This document shows, one piece after another, positions 15,870 to 23,857 of a stretch of 37,013 nt of DNA. The notes beneath the pieces were generated by a model. The model did not search any database, had not been told where the DNA came from, and saw only the letters and a list, made by a program, of their open reading frames with translations. The stretch lies in NCBI GenBank assembly GCA_012517375.1, contig JAAYVC010000070.1:1-37013 (forward strand), read 5' to 3'. The position numbers and the translations under genes are program-made. The stretch comes from a bacterium (GTDB taxonomy: Bacteria > Hydrothermota > Tepidihabitantia > B3-TA06). Position 1 is the stretch's first letter. Each line of letters starts with the position of its first letter.

Positions 15870-17356
15870 GCAAAACCTTGAAGAGAATTATCTTGGGAGC
15901 GGGAATAACCCTCGGCGCGCTCGTAGTCGGTGCAGGCGTCGCCTACGCTTTTCTTTCAAACACCCCGAAGCTCGAACGCAAGGTTACTGTACTCGAGGAA
16001 CTTCTACCCAGAGGGGCTAAAAGCTACTTGGTCGTTAATTTAGAAAAGCTCGCAAAGGTTAACCCCGGTCCCAAGTTCGCGCGGATCGCAAAGAGAATAG
16101 GACTCGCAGAGGATTTTTCGAACCAGGAGCGGTTGATTAAGATCAAGGAGCGTACTCATCTCGACCCCATGCACATCCTGGGGAAACGTTTCATTTATTC
16201 GAAATACGGCAAGAAGGAGATGCTTGTGATTACACAGCCGAGGTGGAACGTAAAGATGCTCTGGAAAACGGCTCTTTCAAAAGGAAGACGGAAGGATACG
16301 GGAGAAATCCCGTATTCAGTGCTCGATGACGGCTCCTCCTTTGCCTTTGCAGGCGATTATCTTTGGTTCGCATCCTCCGAGAAGCTTCTTCTTGAAGCTC
16401 TGGACATTGCAGCTTCCAAAACCCGAATCGAGGAACAAAGCTTCCCGGAGGACGGTTTAACGCTTGCCGCGTACGGCCTTTCACGAAATCCTGACAAGTA
16501 TCTGGTTTATAAAGAGCTTTTATGGGATCTTAAGCAGGGTGATTACGGCCCCGAGTTCGTGCTGGAGATAGATAGCCCGTCCGGCATGATAGGCAGATTC
16601 ATCGCCGGTTCTCAGCCAGCGCGAAGCTACGCAAGCATCCCTGATGACGCTGCAGCTTTCATAAGTCTTTCCGGTCTATCGCCATATAATGCGTGGAAGG
16701 AAGCTCAGAAATTGTCCGTGGAAGAAGATAAGATTGACGTCCTCGGTAATGAAGAAACGGAGAAGGAGTTTGCAGCGCTTGCAACCGATCTTGGCAGCGA
16801 TGCGGACTTCATCGTCAAGGGCTGGAACGTTGACAAATGGTACTCTCCGCTGTCATGGATGCTGAGAATCAAGTCCTCAGCAAAGACAGGTGAAAGCCTG
16901 GAAGCTTTGACCCCATGGCTCTTCCCTACAGCCTGGGACACCACCATGGAATCTGGTGACCTTACTTACCACCACCTCGATTTCGGCGAGGACTTTGCGG
17001 GCATGGGCTGGCTTTTGTACGACGGCAGCCTCCTCTTTACGAGTGATACAGCCATGATAGGCTGGTTTTCAAAGAAGGTGTCCTCGGGAAGGACCATCTC
17101 TTCGTCAAGCGATTTCAACTCCGTAGCCTCAAGCGTAGGAATAAAGAACCCCGTGGCGTGGATAAACTGGCCCGAGTTCAGGAAGGTTTTCGTATCGTAC
17201 CTCATGTACGCCGCCGACCGCACGCAAGGAATTACACCGGCTGACGTGCAGTCAAAGCTCGAGCCTCTGCTGGAAGCTATGGAGTTCAAGGCCATAGTTG
17301 CCGGACTCGACAACGACGGCGAAAAACTCGTCATTACTTTTAGGACTGCAAAATAA
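15866..17356 (+). CDS. Membrane-anchored DUF2138/DUF3352-like protein
   Basis: A 496-residue protein with one N-terminal membrane segment (about 8-30) after a basic start (MSKTLKR), so most of it faces the periplasm. Two similar halves appear to begin with LLPRGAKSYLVVNLEKL (about 46) and IPDDAAAFISLSGL (about 255), the pattern of DUF3352-type proteins. Position and layout also recall DUF2138 (YfaA), which lies next to DUF1175 and YfaS in enterobacteria. I see no catalytic motif. It is the last gene of the operon and overlaps the peptidase gene as ATGA. A structural or substrate-binding role is possible. Family assignment is uncertain; that it is a real gene is not in doubt. Confidence 0.7.
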   Translation: MSKTLKRIILGAGITLGALVVGAGVAYAFLSNTPKLERKVTVLEELLPRGAKSYLVVNLEKLAKVNPGPKFARIAKRIGLAEDFSNQERLIKIKERTHLDPMHILGKRFIYSKYGKKEMLVITQPRWNVKMLWKTALSKGRRKDTGEIPYSVLDDGSSFAFAGDYLWFASSEKLLLEALDIAASKTRIEEQSFPEDGLTLAAYGLSRNPDKYLVYKELLWDLKQGDYGPEFVLEIDSPSGMIGRFIAGSQPARSYASIPDDAAAFISLSGLSPYNAWKEAQKLSVEEDKIDVLGNEETEKEFAALATDLGSDADFIVKGWNVDKWYSPLSWMLRIKSSAKTGESLEALTPWLFPTAWDTTMESGDLTYHHLDFGEDFAGMGWLLYDGSLLFTSDTAMIGWFSKKVSSGRTISSSSDFNSVASSVGIKNPVAWINWPEFRKVFVSYLMYAADRTQGITPADVQSKLEPLLEAMEFKAIVAGLDNDGEKLVITFRTAK

Positions 17357-17376
17357 TATTTACTAGCGGAAAGAGT

Positions 17377-17736
17377 TTATTCTATAAAGAACGTGACGTT
17401 CTCTTCAGGCGTACCTACCTTAATGCTAGAGAGAATGCCGTGATATTTGGTTGAAAAGGAACCATAAACCCATCTGGCTATATTTTCAGCGGTTGGCGGA
17501 GAATCCCTGAAGGGGGCGGCTTCATTCAGCATTGCATCTTGGAGCGGATAAAGAAGTTCGGCTAGCTCTTTCTTCAATTTGACGAAATCCAGACTCGCGC
17601 CCCTTTCGTCCAGCCCTTGAACACGGAAAGCGACGGTTATATGCCAGGTGTGTTCGTGGATGATTTTGTAATCATCGCCGAATCCTTCTAGCTTATGCTT
17701 GAATTTCAGAGGAACCGCAACGGAAACTTCATACAT
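17377..17736 (-). CDS. 6-pyruvoyl-tetrahydropterin synthase-like (QueD family)
   Basis: A 119-residue protein of the PTPS/QueD fold. The three zinc-binding histidines are kept: H14, H27 and H29 (HEH). The SLDFVKLK and PPTAENIARWVYG signatures are also present. The catalytic cysteine that lies four residues before the first histidine of HxH is Y23, and the usual LDHxxLN motif reads LQDAMLN, so the catalytic Asp-His is missing too. It may have lost the QueD reaction or do something else. Its ATG lies inside the end of the DUF4416 gene (8-nt overlap), at the end of the long minus-strand operon. No other queuosine or folate gene is in the window. Confidence 0.75.
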   Translation of the reverse strand: MYEVSVAVPLKFKHKLEGFGDDYKIIHEHTWHITVAFRVQGLDERGASLDFVKLKKELAELLYPLQDAMLNEAAPFRDSPPTAENIARWVYGSFSTKYHGILSSIKVGTPEENVTFFIE

Positions 17737-18259
17737 CGCGCATATTTCTTTTAAGAAGCTCCCTTGCCTTCAGAAAGAAAGCCTGGGCGCGGGGATCACG
17801 ATGGTCGGGATACGTCCAGGCCATCTCTTCGCAGCTCTCGCGCAAGAAACGCAGAGTCATTTCTATCCATACACCCTTTTCAAGATACGCCCTGTGACCC
17901 GCCGGCTTTGTCGAAAGAAGCCATAAGCCGTCAAGACGGATAAATCCGGGATCGATATTGACGGTACGGCGCCCCTTTAATGTGTATGCCTTTTCAATCT
18001 CTCCAGATTGCAGCTTAAAGCTCCATAAATCAATCAGATTGCAGGGCTCGCAGAAAACTACCCATTTTCTTAGAATCCCCTCGCCCATCTCCGAATTGTA
18101 GTAGTCCGTCCAGTCGAAGGGAAACAATTCGCTCCTCAGGGCTATACTGCCGAATTTCTTTTCAAGATCCGCTTCGACACTGATGAAGTTTTCACTCTCT
18201 TTTGAAAGAAGACCGCAGATCACGAGCGCCTGAGGCTTTTCCGGCTCAAGCGTCATCAT
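17729..18259 (-). CDS. DUF4416 family protein
   Basis: A 176-residue protein matching DUF4416, a family of unknown function. Typical phrases are LFPFDWTDYYNSEMG (46-60), RRTVNIDPGFIRLDGLWLLSTKPAGHR and WTYPDHRDP near the C-terminus. It has no signal peptide or membrane segment, so it is cytosolic. The first ATG lies inside the last codons of scpB (14-nt overlap), and its stop overlaps the start of the PTPS-like gene. Such tight packing suggests coupled translation. I know of no established reaction for the family. Confidence 0.85.
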   Translation of the reverse strand: MMTLEPEKPQALVICGLLSKESENFISVEADLEKKFGSIALRSELFPFDWTDYYNSEMGEGILRKWVVFCEPCNLIDLWSFKLQSGEIEKAYTLKGRRTVNIDPGFIRLDGLWLLSTKPAGHRAYLEKGVWIEMTLRFLRESCEEMAWTYPDHRDPRAQAFFLKARELLKRNMRDV

Positions 18260-18959
18260 CGCCTTCCCTAGTCTTTTCGGGTTCTCGTTGGGTCGCGTCG
18301 CCTGTGTCGATTCTGTAGCCGATGGCCCGGAGCGCCTCCGGATCTACAGGCTCTGGGGATTCTTCATTTTTGTCCTCCTGGAGCAGCTCGTTCTGAGCTA
18401 ACTCCTTTTCTTCGCCGCTTTCCTCAAGCGGCATAATGTCTTCTTCCTTGACTGATGGTTCCTCGAGATCGGGCAGGTCATTCAACGAATTCAACCCGAA
18501 ATACTCAAGGAATCTGGGCGTTGTGCCGTAGACGAAAGGATGACCGGCCCGCTTGTCGCGGCCCTTTATCTTTATGAGCCCGCGTTCAAGAAGATTCGAG
18601 ATTATGTACGAGGAATCTATTCCCCTTGTCTGGTCTATATCCGGTTTGTTGATGGGCTGACGGTGCGCGATTACTGCAAGCGTCTCAAGAGCGGCTTTTG
18701 AAAGCCTGTCGCGGCCCCGTTTCTGCAAAAGCCTTGCTACCCATGGAGAAAAGCGCGGCAAGGTGGACATCTGCCAGCCTCCTGCGACTTCGCGGATGTG
18801 AAACGCACGCCCGGTGTCATTGTAATCCCTTCTGAGTTTTTCGATGCAAGCCTTCACCTCGGACGGCGTAAGGTCCGCAGCCTTTGCAAGTCTATCGCTT
18901 GAAACAACCTCGGGTGATGCAAAAAGCAGCGCTTCTATTATCTGCCACGATTCGCTCAT
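18246..18959 (-). CDS. scpB: Segregation and condensation protein B
   Basis: A 237-residue ScpB, the kleisin-associated subunit of the SMC-ScpAB condensin. Two winged-helix domains are visible: residues 1-80 start ESWQIIEALLFASPE, and residues 85-160 contain LSKAALETLAVIAHRQPINKPDID and RGLIKIKGRDKRAGHPFVYGT-like parts. A tail of about 70 residues is rich in Glu and Asp and probably disordered. The start ATG overlaps the stop of the DUF3108-like gene as ATGA. The usual partner scpA is not beside it in this window, which is somewhat unusual. Confidence 0.93.
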   Translation of the reverse strand: MSESWQIIEALLFASPEVVSSDRLAKAADLTPSEVKACIEKLRRDYNDTGRAFHIREVAGGWQMSTLPRFSPWVARLLQKRGRDRLSKAALETLAVIAHRQPINKPDIDQTRGIDSSYIISNLLERGLIKIKGRDKRAGHPFVYGTTPRFLEYFGLNSLNDLPDLEEPSVKEEDIMPLEESGEEKELAQNELLQEDKNEESPEPVDPEALRAIGYRIDTGDATQREPEKTREGDDDA

Positions 18960-19648
18960 TCGCCCTCGCTATCTACCTGCTTGAGTTTAAGGTAGCTTCC
19001 TTTATTGTCTGTCCAGTAAATCATGCGGTGAGGCTCCTCTACCTCGTAGTAAAAATCGAAGCTGCGTCCGGCAACCGCCAGCTGGTATACGGTCTCGATG
19101 AGCTGACTCTTGAACCCGAGAGTCAGTTTGTAGCAATCAAAGTCGCCGGTGTCCGTCTTGATTCCTACGATGCCTGCGTAGTTGCATGTGCCTGTTATGA
19201 CCGAACCGACGTTTGATTCAAAGAAGGCAAACTCAACGGTACGGGGATTCTCGAAAGGAAATCCGCGGAATACGTCTATCAACGTATGGCGGTCATAGAA
19301 CACGCCTGCATATTTGACTTTTGTTTCAGTCGACTTCGGACCGTTTTTGACCAGGATGCCGCCCGATGTGGGTTCGATACCGAGCTGGAAGCGGCCGGAG
19401 CGGTCCTTTATGACCTGCAGGGTGGACAAATCGGACTTGCGCATCTTGCATTTAACCAGTATGCGCGTCGTGTCCAAATGCTCGTGCGTGGAGTAGTAGT
19501 AGCCGCCCATGTCGTAAACCTTGTGTATTATATCTCTCGAGGTCTTGTTCCCGTCGTCGTATCCTTTGTAGACGAGGCTCTCTCCGTTCGGACAGTGAGG
19601 ATCAGAGAATCCGGCTCCGTAGAGGAGAATCGTGAGAATTAAACTCAT
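18956..19648 (-). CDS. Exported DUF3108-like protein
   Basis: A 230-residue protein with a short hydrophobic N-terminus (SLILTILLYGAGFS) and a beta-rich body. The segment GDFDCYKLTLGFKSQL followed by MIYWTDNKGSYLKLKQVD resembles the DUF3108 family of envelope proteins. I see no catalytic residues. Its ATG overlaps the alaS stop by one base, and its stop overlaps the scpB start by four, so it is embedded in the operon. It is probably periplasmic, function unknown. Membership in DUF3108 is a pattern judgement. Confidence 0.6.
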   Translation of the reverse strand: MSLILTILLYGAGFSDPHCPNGESLVYKGYDDGNKTSRDIIHKVYDMGGYYYSTHEHLDTTRILVKCKMRKSDLSTLQVIKDRSGRFQLGIEPTSGGILVKNGPKSTETKVKYAGVFYDRHTLIDVFRGFPFENPRTVEFAFFESNVGSVITGTCNYAGIVGIKTDTGDFDCYKLTLGFKSQLIETVYQLAVAGRSFDFYYEVEEPHRMIYWTDNKGSYLKLKQVDSEGE

Positions 19649-22221
19649 TATTGCTTTGTTCCTTTCTTGACTGTTTCCATGAATACCGACGCAATCTCAT
19701 CGAGCGATGTTTCAACAATGCTCCCTTCGGCAAGGGTGGGCGAGCCTCCTGCGCCTCCCTTGAAGCGGACAGCAACCTTCTTGAGTATATCGCCAGCAGG
19801 ATAGTCTCCAGATGCGGATTTGGAGGCGAAACAAAGGATTAAGGCGCGCGCTTTGTCCGGGGTGTATAGAATTCCGACGATGCTTTCTCGCCTTGATTTC
19901 AGTGAGTCTGCTAAGAGCTTCAAGTCGTCTTTAGAAAGGCCTTCCACCCTGGCAGTAACGAATTCGATATCCTCAATCTTCTCGGCGCGGCTGAGTATCT
20001 CATCGACCAGGCTTTCTGCATACCGGCGAGCGAGCGCCTCTCTCGCTTTTACCTCGTTGGCAAGATTCTGCTTAAGTTCTTCCGCTTTCTTAACCAGTTT
20101 TTCCCGGTCTGTTCCCAAGGCGGATGAGAGTTCTCTAAGAGTGCTGCGTTGGCGCTCAATCTCGGCAAACGCCCGGTTTCCCACCAGCGCTTCTATGCGC
20201 CTTATTCCTGCGGCAACACCGGTCTCGGACGTGATGAGGAACGCTCCTGTATCGCCCGTTCGCTCAAGATGGGTTCCTCCGCACAGCTCCGCGGATATGC
20301 CCGGTATCTCGACTACCCGGACACTATCGCCGTACTTCTCGCCGAAGAACGCAAGCGCGCCCTTTTTCTGTGCCTCATCCATCGACATCTCGCTGACCGT
20401 GGAGGAGTGGTTCTCGATTATCCAGTTGTAGACTGTTTTTTCGACCTCCCTGATCTCATCTTCGGTCATGGGCGAAGGGTGGTAGAAGTCGAAGCGAAGC
20501 CTGCCTGGTTCCACGAGCGAACCCTCCTGCTTGACGTGCTCGCCCAGCGTCTTGCGCAAAGCGGCGTGCAAGAGATGCGTTGCCGTGTGGGCGCGCTCAA
20601 TCTCCCTGCGGCGAGGGATATCGACGATTGCGCGGACTTTTCGACCCGAGATGTCTTTCGGATTGCCCTTGGAAAACTTGCCCTTGATTATTTGCATGCC
20701 TGCTTGATTGTAAACGGTGTTGATTACCTCCATCACGAAGCCATCGCCAGAGATTTGTCCCGAATCACCTGTCTGTCCGCCTGCCTCAGCATAGAACGGA
20801 GATTTTTCAAGCTGTATTCCCACTTCTTGCGATTTCTCGTCGTATGAGTATGAGACGACTACCGTGTCTATTTCAAACATGTCGTAGCCGACGAACTTGG
20901 ACTCGGCAGTCAACTCCTTTTTCAAATCATGCTTGCCGATATCTTCGATGTACATCCTTGATTTTTCCCTCTGTCCCTCCATCGCCTGCTCGAAACCCTC
21001 GATGTCTACTTCGATTTTTTTGTGCTTCGCGAGTAGCTTGGTGAGGTCTATCGGAAACCCGAACGTGTCGTAGAGCTTGAAGGCGTCTTCGCCGGAGATA
21101 GTGCCCGATCGCGCCGCATCCTCGAACAATCTCATTCCGGATTCAAGGGTCTTAAGGAAGCGCTCCTCTTCGCCCTTAATCATGAGCGCCACCTGCTCGC
21201 GCCGCTCTTCAAGTTCGGGGTAGACGTGCCGCATCTGTTCAATCACCTGACCGGAGATGCGGTAGAGCAGGGGTTCTTCGACGCCGAATGGGTACAGCGC
21301 GCCTAGCGCTCGGCGCAAAAGCCTGCGGACAACGTAGCCCTGCTTGGTGTTGGATGGCCTGACCCCCTCGCTGATGACGTTCGTAATAGCGCGTACGTGG
21401 TCTGCAGTAATCGCCAGAGGCTCCCAGGTTTCGTCGGAGATGCGGACGCCTATCGTGCCGGCTACGGACTGCATCAAAGGCTTAAAGAGGTCGGTGTGGA
21501 AGATGGTCTGGACGTTCTCTGCGGCCATGCTCATGCGTTCGAGTCCGGCTCCCGTGTCAATGCCTCTGTATTTGAGGAACGGCCGCGAACCGTCCTCCTG
21601 CTGGTCGAACTGGGGAAAAACAAGGTTCCAGATTTCGGTGTAGCGCTCGTCTTCGTTGTGCGCAGGACCCGGACCCTGCTCGCCATCGAATTTGATGTCC
21701 CAGAAAATTTCACTCGAAGGACCGCACGCGCCGCGGCCTCCGACCGGTCCCCAGAAGTTGTCTGCATCTCCAAGGTAGACGATGCGTTCCTTCGGAAAGC
21801 CCAACTCTTCGCGCCAGAGCGATGCGGCCTCTTCGTCTGTCTCATGCACGGTAACCCAGAGACGCTCCTTGGGAAGCTTCATGAGCTTCGTGATGAACTC
21901 CCATGCGAAGGTTATGGCTTCCCGCTTCTGGTAGTCGCCGAACGAGAAGTTTCCGAGCATCTCGAAGAAGGTGTCGTGGGTGGCGTCGGTTCCGACTACA
22001 TCAAGGTCGTTGAGCCTCAAGCATTTCTGCACCGATGTCGCGCGCTTGTAGGGGAGAGGGTCTATGAGTCCTGCCCACAGGGGCTTGAACTGAACCATGC
22101 CGGCGACGTTGAAGAGAATGGTGGGGTCCTTCTTGGGGACGAGAGGGGCCGAGTTGACAAGCGTATGTCCGCGTTCGGTAAAAAAGTCGAGGAACGCTTT
22201 TCTGAGTTCTCGTGAGTTCAT
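19648..22221 (-). CDS. alaS: Alanyl-tRNA synthetase
   Basis: An 857-residue class II synthetase charging tRNA-Ala. The catalytic core begins NSRELRKAFLDFFTERGH and has the family phrases FFEMLGNFSFGDYQK, ACGPSSEIFWD and GIDTGAGLERM. The editing domain has the zinc motifs HTATHLLHAAL and CGGTH. The C-terminal region from about 715 is a coiled coil plus the C-Ala domain. Length is normal. The ATG overlaps the recX stop as ATGA, with AAAGGAG upstream inside the recX end. The order recA-recX-alaS is a known conserved arrangement. Confidence 0.97.
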   Translation of the reverse strand: MNSRELRKAFLDFFTERGHTLVNSAPLVPKKDPTILFNVAGMVQFKPLWAGLIDPLPYKRATSVQKCLRLNDLDVVGTDATHDTFFEMLGNFSFGDYQKREAITFAWEFITKLMKLPKERLWVTVHETDEEAASLWREELGFPKERIVYLGDADNFWGPVGGRGACGPSSEIFWDIKFDGEQGPGPAHNEDERYTEIWNLVFPQFDQQEDGSRPFLKYRGIDTGAGLERMSMAAENVQTIFHTDLFKPLMQSVAGTIGVRISDETWEPLAITADHVRAITNVISEGVRPSNTKQGYVVRRLLRRALGALYPFGVEEPLLYRISGQVIEQMRHVYPELEERREQVALMIKGEEERFLKTLESGMRLFEDAARSGTISGEDAFKLYDTFGFPIDLTKLLAKHKKIEVDIEGFEQAMEGQREKSRMYIEDIGKHDLKKELTAESKFVGYDMFEIDTVVVSYSYDEKSQEVGIQLEKSPFYAEAGGQTGDSGQISGDGFVMEVINTVYNQAGMQIIKGKFSKGNPKDISGRKVRAIVDIPRRREIERAHTATHLLHAALRKTLGEHVKQEGSLVEPGRLRFDFYHPSPMTEDEIREVEKTVYNWIIENHSSTVSEMSMDEAQKKGALAFFGEKYGDSVRVVEIPGISAELCGGTHLERTGDTGAFLITSETGVAAGIRRIEALVGNRAFAEIERQRSTLRELSSALGTDREKLVKKAEELKQNLANEVKAREALARRYAESLVDEILSRAEKIEDIEFVTARVEGLSKDDLKLLADSLKSRRESIVGILYTPDKARALILCFASKSASGDYPAGDILKKVAVRFKGGAGGSPTLAEGSIVETSLDEIASVFMETVKKGTKQ

Positions 22222-22679
22222 TCAATCTCCTTTAGCGCCGCATCCGCGGCTTCCTGGGAATAGCCCCGGCGGTAAAGACCTTCTCTTATCCGTCCCCTCC
22301 TCTCAAAAAGTTCTAGTAGACCGTATCCCTTGGCATGAGCGAGCGCCCATTCCCTTGCTGAACGAATCTCATCCTCAAGATGCTCTGACCAGACCTTCCT
22401 GAAAAGCTCTGCGTCGATGCCCTTGGCTCCGAGTTCGGCAGCTATGAGCCTTTTCCCTTTGTGGGATATTGCCAGTTTGTGCCTTATCCAGACGCCCGTG
22501 AATCTTGCGTCGTCGAGCAGACGTTCCTGGATTAGACGTTCTATCTCCCTCTCGATGAGGTTTCGGTCGTAGCCTTTCTTTTTGAGACGCTCGCGCATCT
22601 CTCTCACGCTCCTGTCGCGATACCGCAGAAGCCTTAATGCCGCCTGACGCACCTCTTCTGCGGGACTTCGGGGTTTCAT
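22218..22679 (-). CDS. recX: RecA regulator RecX
   Basis: A 153-residue all-helical protein of the RecX family, which binds RecA filaments and limits their growth. Tandem three-helix repeats are seen, with LRLLRYRDRSVREMRERLKK and ERLLDDARFTGVWIRHKL as the clearest family segments. It starts 10 nt after the recA stop and ends in an ATGA overlap with alaS. The Shine-Dalgarno sequence is weak, so its level probably depends on readthrough from recA. Confidence 0.92.
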   Translation of the reverse strand: MKPRSPAEEVRQAALRLLRYRDRSVREMRERLKKKGYDRNLIEREIERLIQERLLDDARFTGVWIRHKLAISHKGKRLIAAELGAKGIDAELFRKVWSEHLEDEIRSAREWALAHAKGYGLLELFERRGRIREGLYRRGYSQEAADAALKEIE

Positions 22680-22689
22680 CTAATAAAGC

Positions 22690-23775
22690 TCAACCCTCAC
22701 TGTCCGGAGCCGCCTCATCGGATACAGATTTTGTTATGCTGGTTTTAGCTCCGGAGAATATCTTCTCGCGAACGTCTTTATCGAGCTTTTCCTTTTTTCC
22801 CGGGTTCTCCTCAAGGAAACCGATTGCGGCATCGCGGCCCTGACCCATACGTTCGTCTCCGAGTGAGAACCATGTGCCGGATTTCTGAACGAGATCGAGG
22901 TCAACCCCTAGGTCGACCAGTTCGCCAAGATAGTTGACGCCCTTGCCGTAGAGGATATCGAACTCAGCCTGTCTGAAAGGGGGCGCCAGCTTGTTCTTGA
23001 CGACCTTTACCCTCGTCCGGCTGCCTATGACCTCCTCGCCCTTCTTGATTGAAGCGATTCTGCGGATGTCGAGGCGCACTGAAGAATGGAACTTTAATGC
23101 AAGACCGCCCGGAGTAGTCTCAGGATTTCCCCACATGACTCCTATCTTCATGCGAATCTGATTGGTGAATACGGCGCATGTATTGGAGTGGGAAACGACG
23201 GCTGTGAGCTTGCGCAACGCCTGCGACATGAGCCGGGCCTGGAGACCCACGTGCGCGTCGCCCATCTCACCTTCTATCTCCGCGCGCGGGGCGAGCGCCG
23301 CCACCGAGTCGAGCACGAATATGTCTATTCCGCCGGAGCGGGTGAGAATTTCTGCGATTTCAAGGGCTTGTTCGCCCGTGTCGGGCTGGGAAATAAGGAG
23401 CTCATCGACGTTCACCCCGAGCGCCTGGGCATAAATCGGGTCGAGGGCGTGTTCGGTATCGATGAAAGCGGCCTGACCTCCCAGTTTCTGGGCGTTCGCG
23501 ACCGCCTGAAGGGTGAGGGTGGTCTTACCCGAAGCCTCAGGACCGAATATCTCAATGAGTCTGCCTTTAGGGAAGCCGCCGACCCCCAGCGCTACGTCAA
23601 GCGAGAGTGAGCCGGTAGGTATTACCTGAACGCCTGAGCCTGCCGGTCTCTCGCCCAGACGCATGACAGACCCTTTGCCGAACTGCTTTTCGACCTGGCT
23701 TATTGCCGTATCGAGCGCGCGTCTGCGGTCGTCTTTTTCCAAATTCTGCTGTTTCGAGCCTTGAGTTTTAGCCAT
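22690..23775 (-). CDS. recA: Recombinase RecA
   Basis: A 361-residue RecA, the strand-exchange protein and SOS co-protease. Motifs include the MAW-region start [13 protein letters not shown], Walker [28 protein letters not shown], the Walker B region [11 protein letters not shown], ending in an acidic tail. The start is ATG 23773-23775 with AAAGGAGG five bases upstream; a TTG directly before it is not needed. An 82-nt gap separates it from glmS. I looked for LexA-type boxes in that gap (CTGT-N8-ACAG, GAAC-N4-GTTC) and saw none. It may be transcribed from glmM or from an unrecognised promoter. Confidence 0.97.
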   Translation of the reverse strand: MAKTQGSKQQNLEKDDRRRALDTAISQVEKQFGKGSVMRLGERPAGSGVQVIPTGSLSLDVALGVGGFPKGRLIEIFGPEASGKTTLTLQAVANAQKLGGQAAFIDTEHALDPIYAQALGVNVDELLISQPDTGEQALEIAEILTRSGGIDIFVLDSVAALAPRAEIEGEMGDAHVGLQARLMSQALRKLTAVVSHSNTCAVFTNQIRMKIGVMWGNPETTPGGLALKFHSSVRLDIRRIASIKKGEEVIGSRTRVKVVKNKLAPPFRQAEFDILYGKGVNYLGELVDLGVDLDLVQKSGTWFSLGDERMGQGRDAAIGFLEENPGKKEKLDKDVREKIFSGAKTSITKSVSDEAAPDSEG

Positions 23776-23857
23776 CAAAGCCTCCTTTGCCCTTCTCTCT
23801 GCCTGAGAACGGCTTCTTTAATTTTTTTTTAACTTTAAAATCTCTAATCATGACACT

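Noticed and set aside
20149-20847. 232-codon plus-strand reading frame
   Set aside because: Also antisense to alaS, with no Shine-Dalgarno sequence or motif.
21397-22215. 272-codon plus-strand reading frame
   Set aside because: It lies entirely antisense to the well-supported alaS gene and its product resembles no family; it is a frame shadow.
23821-23835. T-run upstream of recA as a terminator for glmS
   Set aside because: The T-run is on the plus strand and has no preceding hairpin; on the transcribed strand it is an A-run.
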